Shown in pieces: positions 25,817-32,884 of a stretch of 64,000 bases of DNA. The stretch is from positions 1-64,000 of the forward strand of contig JAQVCT010000002.1 in assembly GCA_028689655.1 (NCBI GenBank), read 5' to 3'. The notes below the pieces were generated by a model that had not been told where the DNA came from, ran no database searches, and saw only the letters and a program-made list of their open reading frames with translations. Position numbers and translations under genes: made by a program. Origin of the DNA: Lachnospiraceae bacterium (GTDB lineage: Bacteria; Bacillota; Clostridia; Lachnospirales; Lachnospiraceae). Position 1 is the stretch's first letter. Each line of letters begins with the position of its first letter.

Positions 25817-26560
25817 ATGAAAACTATGATTCGATTTATATTAGTGGCTGGATTTGTTATTTTATTTTTAATTGTTAGTATTCCTCTTATGATCGCAGAG
25901 TGGATCATCGGAAAATTTAATATGGATTTAAAAAGCAGGAGTTCTCTCGCCATTGTGAACTTTGCATTTCGCACGTGTCTCTTCTTCAGCGGTGCACAAA
26001 TCACTGTCCTGGGAGAGGAAAATGTGCCAAAGGATGTGCCTGTACTCTACATCGGAAATCATCGGAGCTACTTCGACATCCTGCTCACCTACACAAGAGT
26101 TCCCAGACCTACCGGATACATTGCGAAGGATTCCATGGAAAAAGTACCTCTTCTGAATGTCTGGATGCGAAATCTCCACTGCCTGTTCCTGAATCGTGAG
26201 AACTTAAAAGAAGGCATGAAGACCATCCTCACTGCCATTGAAAAAATCAAATCCGGCATCTCCATCTGTATTTTTCCCGAGGGAACCCGAAGCAAAAAAG
26301 AGGGGGAATTTCTCCCATTTCACCAGGGAAGCTTTAAGATTGCCGAAAAAGCCGGCTGCCTTATCGTGCCCATAGCGTTGAATAACACCGCCAGTATCTT
26401 CGAAGACCATCTTCCAAAGATCAAGAAGACACATGTCGTGATCGAATACGGAAAGCCCATCGATATGTCCACCATGGAACGGGATGAGAAGAAAAAGATC
26501 AGCGATACTGTTCTGGCTGAAATCAAAAGAATGTATTTCAAAAACCGTGATTTAGTATAA
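25817..26560 (+). CDS. 1-acyl-glycerol-3-phosphate acyltransferase (PlsC-like)
   Basis: Membrane-bound lysophospholipid acyltransferase for phosphatidate synthesis. After one N-terminal membrane helix come the four family blocks: NHRSYFDIL (HX4D catalytic pair, about residues 80-88), a GYIAKDSM-type acceptor block, IFPEGTRSK, and IVPIALNNT. Length of 247 residues is normal. The start is the ATG at 25817 or the one at 25826; GGGGAAAGG lies just upstream, and the TTG at 25805 is unlikely. It starts right after the tandem repeat array. Confidence 0.92.
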   Translation: MKTMIRFILVAGFVILFLIVSIPLMIAEWIIGKFNMDLKSRSSLAIVNFAFRTCLFFSGAQITVLGEENVPKDVPVLYIGNHRSYFDILLTYTRVPRPTGYIAKDSMEKVPLLNVWMRNLHCLFLNRENLKEGMKTILTAIEKIKSGISICIFPEGTRSKKEGEFLPFHQGSFKIAEKAGCLIVPIALNNTASIFEDHLPKIKKTHVVIEYGKPIDMSTMERDEKKKISDTVLAEIKRMYFKNRDLV

Positions 26561-26586
26561 AATTATGGAAAATTTCTATCTATCGT

Positions 26587-26685
26587 TTATGCAAAAAAAT
26601 TATTCAACTGAGCCACTATTTTCTCCAGCTCTTCATTGGTTAAACCAGTATGACACTGGCTAGTATCAATCAGACCATTAACCTA
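26587..26685 (-). pseudogene. short coding remnant, C-terminal tail of an unknown protein
   Basis: A minus-strand frame of about 32 codons with no start encodes a polar helical tail (GLTNEELEKIVAQLNNFFA). Codon choice looks protein-like and the peptide reads as the end of a truncated gene. Nothing identifies the family. It lies just upstream of the PemK-like gene. Confidence 0.3.
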
Positions 26686-26731
26686 ATATTCTACCACTAT
26701 AAAGGCACTATTCTTCAAGGAGAAATCACGA

Positions 26732-27331
26732 ATGAAACATACCGCAACAATGGAAGACGCAAGCCTTTCTTTTGATAATACAGTTTCCACTCTTAGGAAG
26801 CACTTTACCCACATTGACCATACTGATTCTGAAAAAATCAAACTGGCAAATGAATACTATAAATGGACTACTTTGAAAACCGACCTGATTATGGGTGAAA
26901 AGAATTTTCAAATTCCATCCTCTGCACTGCCAAATATCATTAAGAAATCTGTTTTTGACTGGCTTCGTCCAGATAAGCAGGCTATTGAGCTTATCATGCG
27001 TTCCATTGTTCTTGTAAGAAAAGCGGTTGTATGGGTTGACTTTGGCTATAATATTGGTACAGAATTTGGTGGACGTCATCCCGCAATCATTCTTAAAAAC
27101 TTAAAAGACTCTCTGATTGTTATTCCACTTTCTTCACAAAATCCGAAGTCTATGGAATACAATGTAAAAGTAGATAAAGTATATGGCTTCCCTCTTATGG
27201 ATCGTTGGGCAAATGTTACCCGCATCTCACAGGTCAGCTTATCACGAGTACATTTTCAAAAAATAGGCGATGTAAAGCCCTCCGTTTTGAATGAAATCAG
27301 CAATAAAATCTCTCAATGCGGAATGGTTTAA
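26732..27331 (+). CDS. PemK/MazF-like toxin with long N-terminal extension
   Basis: The C-terminal half (about residues 92-199) matches the PemK/MazF mRNA-endonuclease fold: VWVDFGYNIGTEFGGRHPA followed by IVIPLSSQ and a strand with WANVTRISQVS. Normal MazF proteins have about 110 residues; this one has 199, with an N-terminal helical extension of about 90 residues holding a YKWTTLKTDLIMG segment. No antitoxin gene is seen next to it, and the extension could act as a built-in regulator. AAGGAG precedes the ATG at a good distance. Toxicity and RNA cutting are inferred from family only. Confidence 0.78.
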   Translation: MKHTATMEDASLSFDNTVSTLRKHFTHIDHTDSEKIKLANEYYKWTTLKTDLIMGEKNFQIPSSALPNIIKKSVFDWLRPDKQAIELIMRSIVLVRKAVVWVDFGYNIGTEFGGRHPAIILKNLKDSLIVIPLSSQNPKSMEYNVKVDKVYGFPLMDRWANVTRISQVSLSRVHFQKIGDVKPSVLNEISNKISQCGMV

Positions 27332-27369
27332 TTGCACCTTACATAACCTAGTAGTGATTACAAAATCGT

Positions 27370-27398
27370 TTGACAACCTGGCTTTCTTATGCTAGTAT
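27370..27398 (+). promoter_or_regulatory. sigma-A-type promoter
   Basis: TTGACA and TAGTAT are 17 bases apart. The transcript would be about 65 bases long if stopped at the hairpin at 27440-27470, which suggests a small RNA or a leader. The bases around 27352 and 27424 form an inverted pair (TTACAAAAT/ATTTTGTAA) across the promoter. Confidence 0.6.
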
Positions 27399-27439
27399 GA
27401 TGTTGTAAACGTAGGAGGAATCCTAGTAATTTTGTAACC

Positions 27440-27470
27440 GAGAGGTCGTCATTTATGGCGATCTCTTTTT
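27440..27470 (+). terminator. hairpin with T tail after a short transcript
   Basis: GAGAGGTCG and CGATCTC (with one G-T pair) form the stem, followed by TTTTT. It reads as a terminator for the short transcript from 27370. The stem also covers a possible ribosome site (AGAGG) for a small hydrophobic frame starting in the loop at 27455. Confidence 0.6.
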
Positions 27471-27550
27471 GGTTGTTATTTTTTCTTTTTACTTTTCTTG
27501 CAAGGCTCAAATTCCATAGAAAACTGCGGATACTTGCCTTCTGCCTTTAA
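27455..27550 (+). other. 31-codon hydrophobic open frame, possible type I toxin-like peptide
   Basis: From ATG at 27455 the frame encodes about 17 hydrophobic residues (MAISFWLLFFLFTFLA) followed by a basic tail (RLKFHRKLR), the general build of small membrane-acting toxins. Its AGAGG ribosome site lies in the 5' arm of a hairpin. Against it, the opposite strand also looks coding-like and the hairpin may be a plain terminator. It is a candidate only. Confidence 0.25.
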
Positions 27551-27841
27551 TACAATCCTATCACTTTTGCCTTTCCGTTCTTCAGCAGGTTTTCAGCAAT
27601 CCCTTTGTATCTCCTGTCTGCCCACTTTCCGGCTAAAAGCATACTGTAAAATAATAAGTGCTGCTATCAATAAATACTTCATTTGTACTTCTCGACAACT
27701 TGTCGAGAGGTTCTGTTATGCTCTGCATACTGTCAGAGCAAGAATTGTCTTTTCTTCCTTGATAATAAAGCTCTTAACATAGATTAAAGCAGGCTTGGAA
27801 ATCGTATTTCTATCATCTGAAGATGTATGTTGTTTACTCAT
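27497..27841 (-). pseudogene. decayed small genes of a former accessory element
   Basis: On the minus strand a 41-codon frame from 27841 (MSKQHTSSDDRNTISKPAL and onward) ends in a stop, and shortly after it a second frame begins with a hydrophobic segment (MKYLLIAALIILQYAFSRK) and is broken by an in-frame TGA before continuing with a basic polar tail. A perfect CTCGACAA/TTGTCGAG palindrome lies between the two. The pattern resembles small cargo genes of conjugative elements that have decayed. No family recognised. Confidence 0.35.
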
Positions 27842-28018
27842 AAAGATTCCTCCAATCACAGCCTCCAGACATGACTGGAGAAAGTGTAGCATATTTGTCA
27901 TAGTAAATGCAGTTACTAACTTTCTTAAAGTAAATATAACAGGAGCATATGAAATGGGTTGCATTTACTTTGGAAATTTACGAATTATGAAAAAATATGA
28001 AAAATTCAAAAAATATAC

Positions 28019-28047
28019 TTGATAGATTGCAAATATTCTAGTATAAT
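28019..28047 (+). promoter_or_regulatory. promoter of the tRNA-Pro gene
   Basis: TTGATA and TATAAT are separated by exactly 17 bases and end eleven bases before the mature tRNA, a typical distance. Confidence 0.85.
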
Positions 28048-28058
28048 CATATTTCAGA

Positions 28059-28133
28059 CGGGGTGTGGCTCAGTTTGGCTAGAGCGCTATCTTAGGGAGG
28101 TAGAGGCCGCGTGTTCGAATCACGTCACTCCGA
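28059..28133 (+). tRNA. tRNA-Pro (anticodon AGG)
   Basis: The acceptor stem CGGGGTG pairs with CACTCCG (one G-T). The anticodon arm is CTATC, loop TTAGGGA, GGTAG, giving anticodon AGG at 28094-28096 with G37 as usual for proline tRNAs. The T arm is GCGTG, TTCGAAT, CACGT. CCA is not encoded. Own promoter and terminator. AGG as first-base-A anticodon would be modified or read all CCN codons weakly. tRNA genes are common integration sites, which fits the accessory genes on both sides. Confidence 0.95.
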
Positions 28134-28150
28134 CTACTATATATACTGAA

Positions 28151-28198
28151 AGGGGCTGTCGCACTAAGTAATCAGCTAGTGCGACAGCTCCTTTTTTT
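28151..28198 (+). terminator. strong terminator after tRNA-Pro
   Basis: A 16-bp stem (AGGGGCTGTCGCACTA with TAGTGCGACAGCTCCT) is followed by seven T residues. Confidence 0.92.
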
Positions 28199-28244
28199 GC
28201 TCTGTTATAACATTTTTTCTAAATGAATCGATACCTGATACCAT

Positions 28245-29195
28245 TTACTTTTCCTCCAGTAGTTCCTCTAAACACATTTCTATTCTTTCGTCCCTATTAT
28301 CTTTAAAAGTACAAGTAAGTGATATAGGATCAACAATTCCATCTTTTGCAAAATATGCCGGATCATATTTCCATAGTTGTAATTTTACGCACTTGCTATG
28401 TTCCTCATATCTTGAATCCATTATCTCTAATTGGTCTATGATTTCTGCACCTTTATAAATTGCCATTTCTTCAATATTTGGTGGGTTCAATTCTGTTTTC
28501 ATACTTAGGGCCGACTCGCCAGCCTTAAATCCATAGTCCTTTATCTCTTCACGAGATACCGTAATTATCTTTTGCACTGGATTAATCAAATATCTTTTTG
28601 CATTTTCATAATATTTTTTAGGAACACTATTTCTCATTATTGAAATCTCTGTACCCGACTTATTCTGCATAATAAGCTCCATTTGCTCTAACTGTGCTGT
28701 AGCTCTTGTAATAGATGTCTTCGTAAGATGCAATCTACCTGCTATTTCACTCTTTAAAACACTTGCACCCTCCCCCATAAAATAAAGCTCTAAAAAAACC
28801 ATCTGTGTTGCTGGCATCATTTTGTCTGCTCCAATACACTGTTTTTTATACACATTCTGCAATACGATTCCTAAAAATGGTAAAAAAATATTACCAGGCA
28901 AATTGACAAAAAAGATTCCATTTTTCACCATTGCATTTCGCATAGATAAACTATTGATTTCCATTTCATAGGCTACCGGACACTGCATTACTTCTTCATA
29001 TTTCTTTTGTTGTTTTTTCATTGCTGCTACTGTAAGCTCTGATTCTTTGGTAATATCAATAAGTGCAAAGCTTGTTCCATTCATCTCCAATATTCTAATA
29101 TTTCTCAGAGTCATAAAAATAGGTAAGCTTAACTGTCCTGTTAACTTTTTTTCTTTAACTACACATCCAAAATACTCTCCCAATTGTTTTTTCAT
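28245..29195 (-). CDS. winged-helix (MarR-like) regulatory protein of unknown role
   Basis: A 316-residue protein. A helix-turn-helix is visible in the middle (about residues 150-195: LKSEIAGRLHLTKTSITRATAQLEQM), flanked by an N-terminal domain with a beta pattern and a C-terminal region of mixed strands and helices. The arrangement resembles regulators or antitoxins that guard a neighbouring toxin, but no partner gene is present on either side. No signal or membrane segment. AT-rich promoter-like DNA lies upstream. It stands alone between tRNA-Pro and decayed genes, which suggests accessory origin. Confidence 0.65.
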   Translation of the reverse strand: MKKQLGEYFGCVVKEKKLTGQLSLPIFMTLRNIRILEMNGTSFALIDITKESELTVAAMKKQQKKYEEVMQCPVAYEMEINSLSMRNAMVKNGIFFVNLPGNIFLPFLGIVLQNVYKKQCIGADKMMPATQMVFLELYFMGEGASVLKSEIAGRLHLTKTSITRATAQLEQMELIMQNKSGTEISIMRNSVPKKYYENAKRYLINPVQKIITVSREEIKDYGFKAGESALSMKTELNPPNIEEMAIYKGAEIIDQLEIMDSRYEEHSKCVKLQLWKYDPAYFAKDGIVDPISLTCTFKDNRDERIEMCLEELLEEK

Positions 29196-29396
29196 CTCGC
29201 AACCTTTTGTAACATATTTTTATATATAATAACATATATAATGTTATTATACAATATTTATGTTACCATGATTGCCAATTACCTCTACTCCTATTCAATA
29301 AACCTTTATAATTTACCACCTTTATATGTAATATATCCTCTCAATGATAGATTACATATAAAGCTGATGTGTTTGTTTCATCGCAATGGCCATAAT

Positions 29397-29437
29397 AAAA
29401 AGAGATTCTCAACGATATAAGTCTAAGAATCTCTTTT
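29397..29437 (-). terminator. terminator downstream of the PH-domain remnant
   Basis: AAAAGAGATTCT and AGAATCTCTTTT form a 12-bp stem; on the minus strand it is followed by TTTTTATT. It would have ended transcripts of the fragment at 29458-29661. Confidence 0.75.
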
Positions 29438-29457
29438 CCGGAGTGTTTACGTGCTAA

Positions 29458-29661
29458 CTAAAGAACCGCAGAAGCAATTATATTATCAAATTCTCTAATA
29501 TCTACATTCCTATTTAGATTTATTTTAATATGACCTGCTTTTGTCCACAATTCCACCTCTGCATTAATATCAAGAAGTTTTCCTGCATTCTCTGTTGAAT
29601 ACATAACAATAGATGAATATGGAAGTGTATATATTTCTACAATTTTTATCCTCCATATTGT
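29458..29661 (-). pseudogene. C-terminal fragment of a bacterial PH-domain (bPH_1) protein
   Basis: A 67-codon open stretch without a credible start encodes IYTLPYSSIVMYSTENAG, then LDINAEVELWTKAGHIKI and NVDIREFDNIIASAVL, matching the second half of bPH_1 proteins of about 125 residues. The first half is missing and the frame is closed upstream by a stop. It is a truncated gene next to other decayed accessory genes. The exact break is not visible. Confidence 0.6.
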
Positions 29662-29715
29662 TTATCTTAGGATTTTAAAGCTCTCTTTCCTCATCGGAAT
29701 TGTTCTCCACCACAT

Positions 29716-29811
29716 CTACCCATTCAGAACAGATAGGAAATCCTCCGGCTGAATTGCTGGTACATCGGAATTAAGAAAATCAGAAGGATTCCTTGTAATA
29801 ATGTAACTTGC
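29716..29811 (-). pseudogene. C-terminal remnant of a PIN-domain (VapC-like) toxin
   Basis: Thirty-one codons ending in TAG encode ASYIITRNPSDFLNSDVPAI and QPEDFLSVL, the hallmark end of PIN_3 toxins (a strand with TRNPxDF, then the PxxFL tail). The catalytic N-terminal part is missing. It overlaps the end of the adjacent antitoxin frame in another frame, which indicates that a deletion joined the antitoxin to the toxin tail. Confidence 0.65.
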
Positions 29812-30061
29812 ATTCACGCTCTGCCCTTGCCTCCTCTAATTCTTTGTCCAGATCAAAATCTTCAGGAAAATATTGCTTGATCTCATCTCTAGTGGCTTTT
29901 AACCGATTCAGAGCTTGAATACCCTCCATTTTTTTAAGCTGTTCATCCGTTCTCATTGACTTTTGAGGCATAAGTCTTTGTATAATCTCAATTAAAAAAC
30001 TTACGTTATCATCAGACAAATCATTTATCATTTTGGAAGCCTGTTCCTGTAACATAGTCAT
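29780..30061 (-). CDS. antitoxin of a decayed PIN-type toxin-antitoxin pair
   Basis: A 93-residue protein whose N-terminal part (LQEQASKMINDLSDDNVSFL) and acidic segment (YFPEDFDLDKELEEARAERE) match antitoxins found before PIN_3 toxins in clostridia. The last eight residues (HYYKESF and neighbours) come from reading the toxin remnant in another frame, so the natural C-terminus has been lost. The antitoxin may still be made and could neutralise a related toxin encoded elsewhere; this is inference. Confidence 0.65.
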   Translation of the reverse strand: MTMLQEQASKMINDLSDDNVSFLIEIIQRLMPQKSMRTDEQLKKMEGIQALNRLKATRDEIKQYFPEDFDLDKELEEARAERECKLHYYKESF

Positions 30062-30129
30062 TTGCCTACACCACCTTTCACTTTTTTATACCATATATTG
30101 CAATCGCTTATTATTGTTTTCTTATTTTA

Positions 30130-30324
30130 TCAAAATAATCCTGCCTTTATAACTTCTCTTTGTTTTCTCTGTAACAGAAAGTTTCCTACGACTTCATAAA
30201 ACTCTCTTTCATCGTCTGAATCAGCCTCCAACAATAATTGTAATGTATCATCCGGTTCCAATTCTATAAAATCTTTGTATATTTCTTTATATTTTTTTGT
30301 ATCACACATAATTTCACTACCCAT
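30130..30324 (-). CDS. small acidic protein, unknown
   Basis: A 64-residue, highly charged, helical protein (LEPDDTLQLLLEADSDDERE) with a basic C-terminus (LQRKQREVIKAG). AAAGGA lies five bases before the ATG, which supports a real gene. No family recognised. It lies upstream of the decayed antitoxin in the same direction, with about 70 bases between, and may belong to the same old module. Confidence 0.5.
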   Translation of the reverse strand: MGSEIMCDTKKYKEIYKDFIELEPDDTLQLLLEADSDDEREFYEVVGNFLLQRKQREVIKAGLF

Positions 30325-30511
30325 TTATTCCTTTGGTATAATTCCATTTAATTAGCTATATCTATATTATAACCCATTCTTCTCTATTTGCCACATTTTT
30401 GAACACTAACATCAGTATTTGCTCTTATAAAATATTTATTTACGTCATATTATTTCTCAATGTATGCACCAATATCACTGAAAATCATAATCTTTTCCAG
30501 CATAAAATAGT

Positions 30512-30573
30512 TTGACTTTGGCATAATAAGAGCATATACTAAAAGTACTAGAAAGCGTACTCTTTTTAGTACG
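30512..30573 (+). promoter_or_regulatory. promoter and operator of the YefM/YoeB module
   Basis: TTGACT (30512-30517) and TATACT (30535-30540) have a 17-base spacer. Just downstream, CTAAAAGTAC and GTACTCTTTTTAG form an imperfect inverted repeat over the start of transcription, the expected site for autorepression by the antitoxin-toxin complex. AAAGGTGG then precedes the antitoxin ATG. Confidence 0.7.
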
Positions 30574-30589
30574 GAAAGGTGGTCTTAAT

Positions 30590-30850
30590 ATGGCTGTTAC
30601 AAGACAGATGGATATACGCGCAAACATTAAAAAATATTTTGATTTAGCATTTTCAGGAGAACCCGTTATTGTTTCTCGTAAAGAAAATAAAAATGTAGTT
30701 GTTATTTCAGAGCGCGAGTACTTCGACCTGCAGAAGGCAAAGAGAAATGCAGAATATCTGACAATGTTGGATCGTAGCTTTGAACAGTTAGCAAATGGCG
30801 AAGTTGTAACAAAATCCATGGATGAACTGGAGCATTTAGCAGATGAATAA
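30590..30850 (+). CDS. Phd/YefM family antitoxin
   Basis: An 86-residue antitoxin. The N-terminal DNA-binding fold (residues 1-55) shows ANIKKYFDLAFSGEPVIVSR and the KNVVVISEREYFDL motif that defines Phd/YefM. The C-terminal acidic tail would wrap the toxin. It overlaps the toxin start by eight bases, as usual in this family, and has its own promoter-operator. Confidence 0.92.
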   Translation: MAVTRQMDIRANIKKYFDLAFSGEPVIVSRKENKNVVVISEREYFDLQKAKRNAEYLTMLDRSFEQLANGEVVTKSMDELEHLADE

Positions 30851-31106
30851 TTTTACATTCACAAAAGAAGCCTTTGAACAATATATGCATTGGCAGGCAG
30901 AAGACAAAAAAACTCTGACGCGAATAAATACTTTGTTAAAAGATATTCTTTCTAATGGAACCATGGAAGGTACAGGAAAACCGGAGAAATTGAAGTACCG
31001 ACCTGGTTACTCAAGGCGAATTGATGATACCAACAGACTTGTATACGATATTGATGAATTACGGAATATTCTAATCATTTCATGTAAAGGGCATTATGAA
31101 GATTAA
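30843..31106 (+). CDS. yoeB: YoeB/Txe family mRNA-interferase toxin
   Basis: RelE-superfamily ribosome-dependent RNase of 87 residues, the usual size. The family pattern is visible: FTKEAFEQYMHWQAEDKKTL at the N-terminus, GTGKPEKLKY, SRRIDDTNRLVYDI and the C-terminal ISCKGHYED, where the final His-Tyr pair is conserved in catalysis. The gene seems intact and is coupled to its antitoxin by an eight-base overlap, so this is the one clearly functional module of this strip. Confidence 0.93.
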   Translation: MNNFTFTKEAFEQYMHWQAEDKKTLTRINTLLKDILSNGTMEGTGKPEKLKYRPGYSRRIDDTNRLVYDIDELRNILIISCKGHYED

Positions 31107-31159
31107 GAACAGATGAAGAATTTCCCATAATGCCAAATATTTTATTGTATCTCTATTTC

Positions 31160-31777
31160 TCATCCCCCCAGTGTTACATCCTGGGTATTATACCAGGCAA
31201 ATGCCCCTTCTATGTCCTCGTCCGAATATTCCGGCCACATATGAGGGATGCTGTAGATATCGGCATACACAGACTGAATAGGCAGCAGACCGGACAATCG
31301 GTATCTGCCACCCCATCTGATGACCATATCAATTCTGGAGATATCGCAGGACCACGGTCTTCCATCTACTTTCACATGGGAGAGATCCCAATCCCATCCG
31401 TAATTTACGAGAAAATTCAGTCGAATCCCACCGCCACAGATGGTTTGCCTCCTGCGGTATTTTTTTAGGGCTTCAGGGAAGCATTTGGACTCTTCATTTC
31501 CCATGACCAGAAGTTCTGCACCCTCCTGCTGCAGCAGTTCAACTGCCTTCACACAGGCTTTCTGAAAAGCCGCTACCTGCTCGGATGGGCGCTTACAGTT
31601 ATCCACCGTAAAGCCGTAAAATGTGATCTCTTTTACACCGAGTTCCTTCGCTTTGCGAAGTGCCAGAAGCCCCGGTTTCAGACCATGTCCATAACCTTCC
31701 TTTTTTTCCATGCCGTTAGAAACTGCATATCTCCTGTTTCCATCTGGAATAATTGCAATATGATTTGGAATTCTCAT
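31160..31777 (-). CDS. divergent, short cis-prenyltransferase (UppS-like)
   Basis: Belongs to the undecaprenyl diphosphate synthase superfamily: IIPDGNRRYA near residues 9-18, GFTVDNCKRPSEQV near 55-68, LNFLVNYGWDWD, and the C-terminal VIRWGGRYRLSG, QSVYADIY, MWPEYSDEDIEGAFAWY. Differences from true UppS are clear: only 205 residues (usual 240-260), missing the helical stretch between the NYG and IRT motifs, and RTSGE replaced by RWGGR. It is the last gene of the LpdC/B/D-like operon. UbiX enzymes need dimethylallyl phosphate to make prenyl-FMN, so a role in prenyl supply or cofactor handling is attractive; it is not proven. The housekeeping uppS must be elsewhere. Confidence 0.82.
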   Translation of the reverse strand: MRIPNHIAIIPDGNRRYAVSNGMEKKEGYGHGLKPGLLALRKAKELGVKEITFYGFTVDNCKRPSEQVAAFQKACVKAVELLQQEGAELLVMGNEESKCFPEALKKYRRRQTICGGGIRLNFLVNYGWDWDLSHVKVDGRPWSCDISRIDMVIRWGGRYRLSGLLPIQSVYADIYSIPHMWPEYSDEDIEGAFAWYNTQDVTLGG

Positions 31778-31827
31778 ACACTTTCGTTGTCCTTTCCTTT
31801 TTCTTTAGTATGGACAACATATACAGG

Positions 31828-32214
31828 TTATATAAACTCATTTTTTAATTTTTCCAACATATCCCTGCATTCCAATTCCACCTGCACCAGTTGTTCTGGG
31901 GATAATTCCTCAAAATGGATTCCGCAGGTCACTACCACATGACATTGCAGCATAGAACAGAGTTCCTTTGCAAAGAGATCCCCAATTTTGTCATCCATAT
32001 GACCAGGATACACAAAGGTGGATACGGTGGCACTGTTTCCCTGACCCGTAAGGCTTTGTCTTGGAATCGCCATGCTGACACTTCCAATATGAGAAAGTTC
32101 TCCACCTGTCACAGACAACAGCAGATCCTGTCCCTGTAGCAATCCTGTAACGAACAGTTCCATGTGAAGCAGCTTTCTTTTTAAAAATATTTGTTTTTCT
32201 CTATGTTTGCTCAT
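31828..32214 (-). CDS. LpdD-like accessory protein of a UbiD-type decarboxylase
   Basis: A protein of about 128 residues. The central GGELSHIGSVSMAIPRQSL, then VSTFVYPGHMDDKIGDLFA and CHVVVTCGIHFEELSPEQL resemble the LpdD subunit of Lactobacillus gallate decarboxylase, a small protein thought to help handle prenylated flavin. No catalytic residues are claimed. I use the ATG at 32214, with AAGG nine bases upstream. It follows the UbiX gene directly, and the B-C-D set found in aromatic decarboxylase loci is complete here. The match is from memory of the family. Confidence 0.75.
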   Translation of the reverse strand: MSKHREKQIFLKRKLLHMELFVTGLLQGQDLLLSVTGGELSHIGSVSMAIPRQSLTGQGNSATVSTFVYPGHMDDKIGDLFAKELCSMLQCHVVVTCGIHFEELSPEQLVQVELECRDMLEKLKNEFI

Positions 32215-32255
32215 CAATGTCATCCTTTTGTTACCTTATCTTATCACCGAGCTCA

Positions 32256-32810
32256 TCAACTCCACCGCTTCATTTCCTTATAATCCAGTCCCACTGTATC
32301 CATGATCTTTCCCACGATATGTTTCGTGGCATCCTCGATAGTCTCTGGATGATTATAATAACTCAGTACTGGTGGCAATATGATTCCTCCCATATTGGAG
32401 ATTTCCAGCATATTACGCAGATGAATGGTACTTAATGGACATTCCCTCGTTACCAGTATGAGTTTTCTGCGCTCCTTCAATGTCACATCTGCTGCCCGAA
32501 GGAGTAGATTATCACTATAGCCACTCACGATTCCTGCCAGCGTTTTCATACTACATGGTACCACGATCATGGCGTCCATTTGATAGGAACCGCTGGCTAT
32601 CGAACCGCCTATATTATTACAGTCATAGACCTCATCCGCCAATGCCTCCAACTCCTCCAGCGTACTGATGGTCTCCTGACGGATTGTCTGAACCGCACCG
32701 GCAGAATAAACCAAATGTGTTTCCACATCTGATTCTTCTCTAAGAGATTTCAATAGTTCTATGGCAATGGGCGCACCGCTGGCTCCACTGATTCCTACAA
32801 TAATCCTCAT
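32256..32810 (-). CDS. ubiX: UbiX-type flavin prenyltransferase
   Basis: Makes prenylated FMN, the cofactor of UbiD decarboxylases, from FMN and dimethylallyl phosphate. The flavin-binding start is IIVGISGASGAPIAIELL (residues 3-20); the SGSYQMDAMIVVPCSMKTL block and the C-terminal LILVTRECPLSTIHLRNML are diagnostic. Length of 184 residues is normal. ATG at 32810 with AAGGA upstream is the start. It lies between lpdC-like and lpdD-like genes, so it corresponds to LpdB of gallate decarboxylase loci. Confidence 0.95.
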   Translation of the reverse strand: MRIIVGISGASGAPIAIELLKSLREESDVETHLVYSAGAVQTIRQETISTLEELEALADEVYDCNNIGGSIASGSYQMDAMIVVPCSMKTLAGIVSGYSDNLLLRAADVTLKERRKLILVTRECPLSTIHLRNMLEISNMGGIILPPVLSYYNHPETIEDATKHIVGKIMDTVGLDYKEMKRWS

Positions 32811-32884
32811 ATATTTCCTTGCCTCCATTTTGAGCATCAGCCTGTTTTAAATTTGTCTACGGCAAACGGGTTGACACAGTCTTC

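Noticed and set aside
28059-28198. Prophage or integrative element attached at tRNA-Pro
   Set aside because: No integrase and no direct repeat of the tRNA 3' end were seen nearby; only decayed accessory genes.
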